Part shown: positions 59,122 through 64,000 of the stretch, piece after piece | Layout of the letters: the number at the start of each line of letters is the position of its first letter | Position numbering within the stretch: the stretch's first letter is position 1 | From: UBA10205 sp035289625 | GTDB lineage: Archaea; Iainarchaeota; Iainarchaeia; Iainarchaeales; Iainarchaeaceae | Assembly (NCBI GenBank): GCA_035289625.1 | Contig: DATDWP010000010.1 | Coordinates: 61,472 to 125,471 of the forward strand | Direction of reading: 5' to 3' | DNA: 64,000 bases | Notes under the pieces: model-generated | Seen by the model: only the letters and a program-made list of their open reading frames with translations | Database searches by the model: none | Told to the model about the DNA's origin: nothing | Translations under genes and position numbers: made by a program

Positions 59122-61348
59122 TTTTCACATTTTTTTCATAAATATATTCCAATATTGAGGTCTGCACTATGTTTTGTGCCGCGAGTTCCATGATTTGTTT
59201 TTCTTGTTTTAAAAAATTTAGGAGTTCGTAGGTTGCGCGGACGAATAGTTCTTCGTATTTTTGCTGGTCTATGCGCGGGTGTTTGTTTGGCATTACTTGT
59301 ATTCGGTTTTCGTATTTTTTGGCTTTGAAGTTTGAGTAGATGAAGTGTATTGTTTCTCCTTCGTTTGTTTTGATTCCTCTTTTTGTGAGTTGGATGAGTG
59401 CTGCTTTTTGTGCGACATTAGCGTGGTAGTCTTCTGCTTTTTTTGTTATGTCAATTCGGATTGCGAGTTCTTCTGGTGGTATTAGGTTGTTGTGGAGTTT
59501 TGTTGTCCATTCTTTGAGGTTTGTGAGGATTTCTGGGATTTTTTCTCGGAATTCTTTTTCGTTGTTTGCTTTTCCGAGGATTGTGAGTTGTTCTTCTTGC
59601 ATTTTTTTTATTGCTCTTGGGGTGTCGCTTCTGCGTAGTTGTACTCCTCGTACTTTGTATTCGTTGTTTGTGTATTGTCCGTAGAATCTTGTGGGGGTTG
59701 GGATGTTTGCGTTGTTCATTCGTGGTAGGAATACTATCCATTTGAATGTTCCTTCTACTATTATTTCTACTCCTGTGGTTTTGGTGATTTTGTTTATGAG
59801 TTCTTGTATTTCTTGTGCTTTGTGGTTTTTTTTCTTGATGTAGAGTGCGTCTATTATTCCGTGGACTATTTCGAATCCCGAGTCTTCGCTGATGTGTGCG
59901 GCTTGTAGTAGTTTTTCGCGTGCGAATGCGCATATGCTTTGGTGGGCTTCTATTCTGCCGAACCTTGCGTTCTTGAATCCTGTGTAGCCAAAGGAGACTA
60001 CTAGGAGCCATTTGAGGGCGTTGCTCATTGCCGTGTATTTTTCTTTTTCTGTTCCTTCGGTTATTTCTTTCATGTGTTTGTAGTATAGTCTTTTTTTCAA
60101 GATTGGTTCTAGGACTTCTGGGATCAGTCCTCTTCTTTTGTTGCAAATGTTGTAGCCAATGGCTGGGACGGTTTTTTCATTACAACAATTGCATAATATT
60201 GTTTCGGGGGAGATGTTGTGGTAGACCATTATGCTTGGGTACAGGCTTGAAAAGTCAATTTCTATCACATTCTCGTGAAGGCCGCTTATGGGTTCGTAGA
60301 CCATTCCGCCCTTGTCCGCTTCGAATAAGTGCCAGGCGGAGTTGAATTTTTCCACTTGGTTTTTTTTCACTGGGATTAGGAATTCTTTTTGGAATGCGAC
60401 GTAGAATTGTAGGTTTGAAATGCAGTTTCCAGAGCCGAGGCGTGCGGCCTTTTGTATGGGCATTACCGTTGAATGGGCGATTTCATAAATTCCGTCCAAA
60501 CCGCATTCGGAGTAGTGGAAGTCGTTGATTTGGATGTGTAGCCTTCCGCGCAGGTAGCGTGCGGGCTCGTGCCTGATTACTCTTCCGTATGAGTAGTAGC
60601 TTTTTCCTTCTTTTTGGGCGAACTTATCTGGGAATCTCCCCAAATTGAATTCTATGGAGTGGGTAGCCATGCGGTTTTTGAGCAGGTCAAATTCGTACTT
60701 GTTCCCGTTCAAGGTCATTATCACGTCTGGGTCGAGCATTTCAAAGGTTTTTTTGAACTGTTCAAGGATTTCCTTTTCCTCCCCGTGAAAATACTTTTTA
60801 TCGAGCCTGAGTGAGCTTATTTTTGTGTGCTCGTCGATTGCTTCCCCAGTCGGAGTGACTTCTATTAAACTTGTCTTGAGCGGTGGGTAGTGCTCGGTAA
60901 AACTTTCGAATTTTTGCGGCTTGACATTCACTGCCCATTCTCCCTGCACCTCAAACTCTATTTCCTGCAAAGGCCTAATGTTTTTCGTGAAAAGGTAAAG
61001 CCTATCCAGTTCTATGTCGGAATTGTAGAAGTTTAATTTGTAGTTGAATTTTTGCTCAATGCTTTTAATCATTCCAAATTGTTTTTTCACATTTTTTACG
61101 GCAATTTCAGTAACTTTAATGTACTTGTTTGTTTCAAATTCCCTTTTCTCAACTAAATTTGTAGTGCAATCGTTAGGGAATTGTTTCCCCAATAAATCCC
61201 TAACTTCCACAAGCTCTTGCTCCTCTCCTCCGACAAAAAAAGACGGCGTGATAAAATCCTTAAAATAAATATTTTTCCCCTCACTATCCCTGAGCCAAAG
61301 GGTTACAAGCCTGCCACTCGTGAAAACGTCAATGAGAGTTGCTTTCAT
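59093..61348 (-). CDS. Family B DNA polymerase, PolB2-like with degenerate catalytic motifs
   Basis: The 751-residue protein has polymerase motif A DFSSLYPSIM and a motif B-like ALKWLLVVSFGYTGF, but motif C reads HGIIDALY where DTD is expected, so the first catalytic Asp is missing. In the exonuclease domain the ExoI Asp appears as Leu (SLIEV), ExoII as Glu (NGNKYEF) and ExoIII as His (YEIAHST). This matches the inactivated archaeal PolB2 group. It may have a structural or damage-response role. The + strand over its 3' half is unusually G/T-rich. Confidence 0.88.
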   Translation of the reverse strand: MKATLIDVFTSGRLVTLWLRDSEGKNIYFKDFITPSFFVGGEEQELVEVRDLLGKQFPNDCTTNLVEKREFETNKYIKVTEIAVKNVKKQFGMIKSIEQKFNYKLNFYNSDIELDRLYLFTKNIRPLQEIEFEVQGEWAVNVKPQKFESFTEHYPPLKTSLIEVTPTGEAIDEHTKISSLRLDKKYFHGEEKEILEQFKKTFEMLDPDVIMTLNGNKYEFDLLKNRMATHSIEFNLGRFPDKFAQKEGKSYYSYGRVIRHEPARYLRGRLHIQINDFHYSECGLDGIYEIAHSTVMPIQKAARLGSGNCISNLQFYVAFQKEFLIPVKKNQVEKFNSAWHLFEADKGGMVYEPISGLHENVIEIDFSSLYPSIMVYHNISPETILCNCCNEKTVPAIGYNICNKRRGLIPEVLEPILKKRLYYKHMKEITEGTEKEKYTAMSNALKWLLVVSFGYTGFKNARFGRIEAHQSICAFAREKLLQAAHISEDSGFEIVHGIIDALYIKKKNHKAQEIQELINKITKTTGVEIIVEGTFKWIVFLPRMNNANIPTPTRFYGQYTNNEYKVRGVQLRRSDTPRAIKKMQEEQLTILGKANNEKEFREKIPEILTNLKEWTTKLHNNLIPPEELAIRIDITKKAEDYHANVAQKAALIQLTKRGIKTNEGETIHFIYSNFKAKKYENRIQVMPNKHPRIDQQKYEELFVRATYELLNFLKQEKQIMELAAQNIVQTSILEYIYEKNVKIKTKSLAQA

Positions 61349-61463
61349 ACATTAAAAACAGCATTTTTAATATAAGAACCATTTGAGGGGCCTCGTTGCC
61401 GGTGCCATCATATTCTAGTTTGCTTTAAAAATTCAAATATCCTAATTACATTGGTAATTTCTT

Positions 61464-63470
61464 ATGCGATTGTATGTGACTTTTTTGATTTTTTTATCGC
61501 TATTTAATTACTCAGTTGCATCAATAGAATATAATTTTGAAGGTTTGGTCAATCCAGATGGTTCTCTTGATGAAACACTTGAGTGGAGAATTTACCCGCC
61601 AAGCGACTCTTATTATGATGAACAAAACTGGGAGTTGTATGCTCCGCTAGATGCTACAGCATTCAACTTTACCACTGCAAGACCACTTCAAATAACTGAT
61701 GATAATTCAATTGGAGCAAAAATATTGACTTTCCATTTTCAGGAAATTCATTTATCTGGACAAATTGTAAGAATTAAATATAATATCCAAAATGCAATAA
61801 AACAATCTGGGAGTAATTGGATTATTGAAAGAACTTTTTTTCCAGGAATAGAGGCAAGCGTTAGAACAAATTACTTTCTAAGAATTCCTGTAAAATATAA
61901 AGTTATAGAATCCATACCGATTGAAATGGAGAAAACTAATTATAGTGTTATAGCAGATACATATGATATTAACGAGACACGCCTCAAATACAAATTTACC
62001 GATTCGGAAAGCATTACGCTTAAAATCTATGGGGTGACTGATTCCAATACCAACAACGCTCCGACTGAAAATTCTAATTTAAGTCATACTTTAATTAACT
62101 ATAATTTGACCTCAGACCAAAACTCAACCATAGTGCGTACAATTATGAATGAAGCTGATAACATTTTTCCGAAGCTAGAAGTACATTCTGGGAGGAAAAG
62201 CCTATTTGGAAAACTTGATGTAAATTTCACTCCCATACTTCCAGAATTACACCATACTAATTCAATTGCACAATATACTGGCAACGGCCAAATAAATCTA
62301 TTTAATGATACAAAAAAATATTCGCATGATGACATATTGCAAACTTTACTGCATGAAACAGTCCATGCACTCTATGATGATAATAGCGGGAATAATCTTC
62401 CAAGTTGGTATGCCGAAGGAACAGCAGAACAAATTAGTAAAGAGGTATTGGAAGAACATGGTATAATATTCGCATCAGATGAAAAAATTCTAATTGATTG
62501 TGCAAAACCGACATATGTGGAAAATTATTCCTCTAGGCTGGTTGATTTTAATTATTCAACCATAACTTATTGGAGTCCAAATTTAGGGGATAAAAAACTG
62601 ACTTGTGATAATTCAGTAGAGATTTATCTCGATCAATTGATGTATCTTTTCAGTTCCAAGATAATAAAAGATATTGAAAATGAATTCGGTAGAGGCATAT
62701 TAAGCGAAATTGAGCAAAAAAGAGTTGATGAGAATGTGGTATATTCCACTATTCCTGAACAGTTTAACAATCAAATTAATTTATTTGTTTCAAAATCAAC
62801 TATGAAAAATAGTACGAGCTTTTTTATTAAACATTACCTGGCTGTAGATGAGTGGGATGTATTAGATGCCAAACTTCAAAATGCAAATGCTGCAATCGAA
62901 GAACTTTCAAAAAAATCTAATGGTGCTTTTTTCCAAAATGCAAATTCAATTATACAAAATGCAAGAATAAAATTCTTTTCGGGAGATTTTAAAGGGGCAA
63001 CTCAGCTAATTGAATTAGGGCTCTTCGAAGCCAATGATATTGAAAAAGATAGACAAAACACTATCTCAAGAATTAACTTAATAGAAAATGAAGTTAGTCG
63101 GCGGCAAAATAAAAATGCTTTTGTTGAAGTTTTAAATGCTATTTCTTCTGCAAGAAGCGCATATTCTAGTGGTAATTTGGGATTAATGTCAGACTTGGCA
63201 TCAATAGCTAATGACAAATTAAATGAAACTGACCAAAAAATCTTGAAAATTAGCATTATCCTTTCCCAAGCTGAAGTCCAAAAGCAACAACACGAAAATT
63301 TTTTAGACAAATTTATTTATGGGGCTGCCATAGAAGACTTAAAAAAATCAAAAGAAAGTTTGCAAAAGGGGGATCTTGACGAGTCTGAATCATTTGCTTC
63401 AAATTCATTAAAATTATTCGAACTTGACCTATTATCCGCCATTTTCAAAAATATATGGCCAAATTTTTAA
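61464..63470 (+). CDS. Secreted gluzincin-like metallopeptidase
   Basis: The 668-residue product has a signal peptide (about 1-20, LYVTFLIFLSLFNYSVAS), a beta-rich N-terminal region, and a zinc site HETVH (about 299-303) with SWYAEGTAE (Glu ligand, about 314-322), the HExxH...E pattern of gluzincin-type peptidases (MA clan). The C-terminal third (about 460-668) is helical and coiled-coil-like. No C-terminal anchor is obvious. It probably acts outside the cell. Confidence 0.8.
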   Translation: MRLYVTFLIFLSLFNYSVASIEYNFEGLVNPDGSLDETLEWRIYPPSDSYYDEQNWELYAPLDATAFNFTTARPLQITDDNSIGAKILTFHFQEIHLSGQIVRIKYNIQNAIKQSGSNWIIERTFFPGIEASVRTNYFLRIPVKYKVIESIPIEMEKTNYSVIADTYDINETRLKYKFTDSESITLKIYGVTDSNTNNAPTENSNLSHTLINYNLTSDQNSTIVRTIMNEADNIFPKLEVHSGRKSLFGKLDVNFTPILPELHHTNSIAQYTGNGQINLFNDTKKYSHDDILQTLLHETVHALYDDNSGNNLPSWYAEGTAEQISKEVLEEHGIIFASDEKILIDCAKPTYVENYSSRLVDFNYSTITYWSPNLGDKKLTCDNSVEIYLDQLMYLFSSKIIKDIENEFGRGILSEIEQKRVDENVVYSTIPEQFNNQINLFVSKSTMKNSTSFFIKHYLAVDEWDVLDAKLQNANAAIEELSKKSNGAFFQNANSIIQNARIKFFSGDFKGATQLIELGLFEANDIEKDRQNTISRINLIENEVSRRQNKNAFVEVLNAISSARSAYSSGNLGLMSDLASIANDKLNETDQKILKISIILSQAEVQKQQHENFLDKFIYGAAIEDLKKSKESLQKGDLDESESFASNSLKLFELDLLSAIFKNIWPNF

Positions 63471-63692
63471 TCATTTCATCTTCTTTTCAATTTCAATCAT
63501 CATGCTTATGAGTATGACGTGCATGGGGTCGAGTATTTCGGCGTAGCCTCCGGCTTGAGTGTGGAGGCGGGCTTTGTAGAGGAGGCGTTCGAGTATTTCG
63601 CGGTCTTGTTTTCGAAGAGCTGCCTTGAATTTTTCAAGGGACACGTATTCGGCTTCAATGACTTGCCGGAATGATGGTACGGTTCTTCCCAT
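63471..63692 (-). CDS. Small protein of unknown function, end of an operon
   Basis: The 73-residue product is helical (SLEKFKAALRKQDREILERLLYKAR). The minus-strand gaggaggtg just upstream of ATG 63692 is a strong Shine-Dalgarno. The gene overlaps the preceding gene by 38 bp in another frame. It is the last gene before the window's right-end operon turns off. I do not recognise the family. Confidence 0.6.
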   Translation of the reverse strand: MGRTVPSFRQVIEAEYVSLEKFKAALRKQDREILERLLYKARLHTQAGGYAEILDPMHVILISMMIEIEKKMK

Positions 63693-63999
63693 TAGCTAAC
63701 ACCTCCTCAAAGTGCGTTGAGTACTTGTTCTCGTCCAAAAAATAATGGATGCTAAGGCCCTTTCCCTCTAATTCCTTCAACTTGTTGGCTATTGAGTTAA
63801 GTACCCCGATTTTTTCTTCCTCATTCCTTGAATCATCCAAAAATAGCGTTGTCAAGGCAAAAATCACGATTTCATTTGTCCCATGGTTCTTGGCAGCTGC
63901 CTCTAAATCCTTATACACCAATTCCCTGAGCTGGTAGAACGTAAAAGGCCTTGAAACAAACACCCTCTTCAAAATCCCAACTGCCTCTAACCTACTCTC
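63655..63999 (-). CDS. Protein of unknown function, truncated by the window end
   Basis: The frame is open to the window edge at 63999, so the start lies outside and the TTG at 63972 is probably internal. The visible 114 residues are helical with RPFTFYQLRELVYKDLEAA and HYFLDENKYSTHF and have no catalytic motif. It overlaps the downstream small gene by 38 bp, forming an operon. Confidence 0.6.
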   Translation of the reverse strand, partial: ESRLEAVGILKRVFVSRPFTFYQLRELVYKDLEAAAKNHGTNEIVIFALTTLFLDDSRNEEEKIGVLNSIANKLKELEGKGLSIHYFLDENKYSTHFEEVLANGKNRTIIPASH

Positions 64000-64000
64000 C

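Noticed and set aside
59451..60146. A 231-aa open frame on the minus strand inside polB
   Set aside because: It is an alternative frame with long open run because the region is A/C-rich on the coding strand; the PolB frame explains the sequence.
1..64000. CRISPR arrays and insertion sequences
   Set aside because: I saw no regularly spaced repeats with spacers and no transposase with terminal inverted repeats anywhere in the window.

Overview
The window is archaeal chromosomal DNA of moderate, A+T-leaning composition. Archaea-specific genes show this: fibrillarin and Nop5 (C/D-box RNP), pantoate kinase plus phosphopantothenate synthetase (archaeal CoA route), NMD3-like protein, ADP-forming acyl-CoA synthetase beta subunit, KaiC-like ATPase, archaeal/eukaryal-type GlyRS, beta-CASP nuclease and a family-B DNA polymerase. 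Bacterial-looking genes are mixed in (590-residue AspRS, RibBA, GatCAB, FtsZ, a DUF1328 protein). With many compact 4-8 bp overlapping genes and large Cys-rich secreted proteins, this suggests a DPANN-type lineage (Diapherotrites/Micrarchaeota-like). The placement is inference only.

Layout. 0-6 kb: end of a membrane protein, a giant PKD/Ig-like surface protein and a secreted metzincin-like protease. 6.4-8.9 kb: three tandem paralogous winged-helix regulators. 8.9-10.8 kb: a KaiC-like ATPase / helical protein / V4R operon; the middle gene has no ATG, GTG or TTG start and appears to begin at AUA. 11.1-17.1 kb: a four-gene DNA-modification/defence cassette (C5-methyltransferase, GHKL/MORC-like ATPase, Z1-domain helicase-like ATPase, PD-(D/E)XK nuclease); its GHKL gene also seems to start at AUA. 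17.1-24.3 kb: a PIF1-like helicase, then a minus-strand locus with an 1150-aa LamG/Cys-repeat secreted protein whose C-terminus resembles a toxin tip, followed by two cytoplasmic genes and a truncated duplicate of one of them. 24.3-29.4 kb: a second V4R protein with a winged-helix partner, a PIN/UPF0175 toxin-antitoxin pair, a DMT permease, RibBA opposite a small HTH gene with a 12-bp palindrome between them, and a RelE-type toxin-antitoxin pair.

29.5-56.7 kb is mostly housekeeping: RNA processing (two metallo-beta-lactamase nucleases, NMD3-like, fibrillarin, Nop5 with an unusual Arg-rich tail), cell division (FtsZ), CoA synthesis, a dolichol kinase-like enzyme, GlyRS, bacterial-type AspRS with GatCAB, tRNA-Arg(CCU), tRNA-Thr(CGU), and several small membrane or unknown proteins.

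56.7-64 kb looks accessory: a tyrosine integrase with a zinc ribbon, a coupled 45-aa membrane peptide, an origin-like switch of strand composition, an SRAP (HMCES/YedK) gene convergent with a PolB2-like polymerase that has degenerate catalytic motifs, a secreted gluzincin-like protein, and a two-gene minus-strand operon running off the window end.

Most notable: the two probable AUA starts behind good Shine-Dalgarno sequences, the MORC/Z1 defence cassette, the possible polymorphic-toxin locus with a duplicated gene remnant, the skew switch beside the integrase, and the Arg-rich Nop5 tail.
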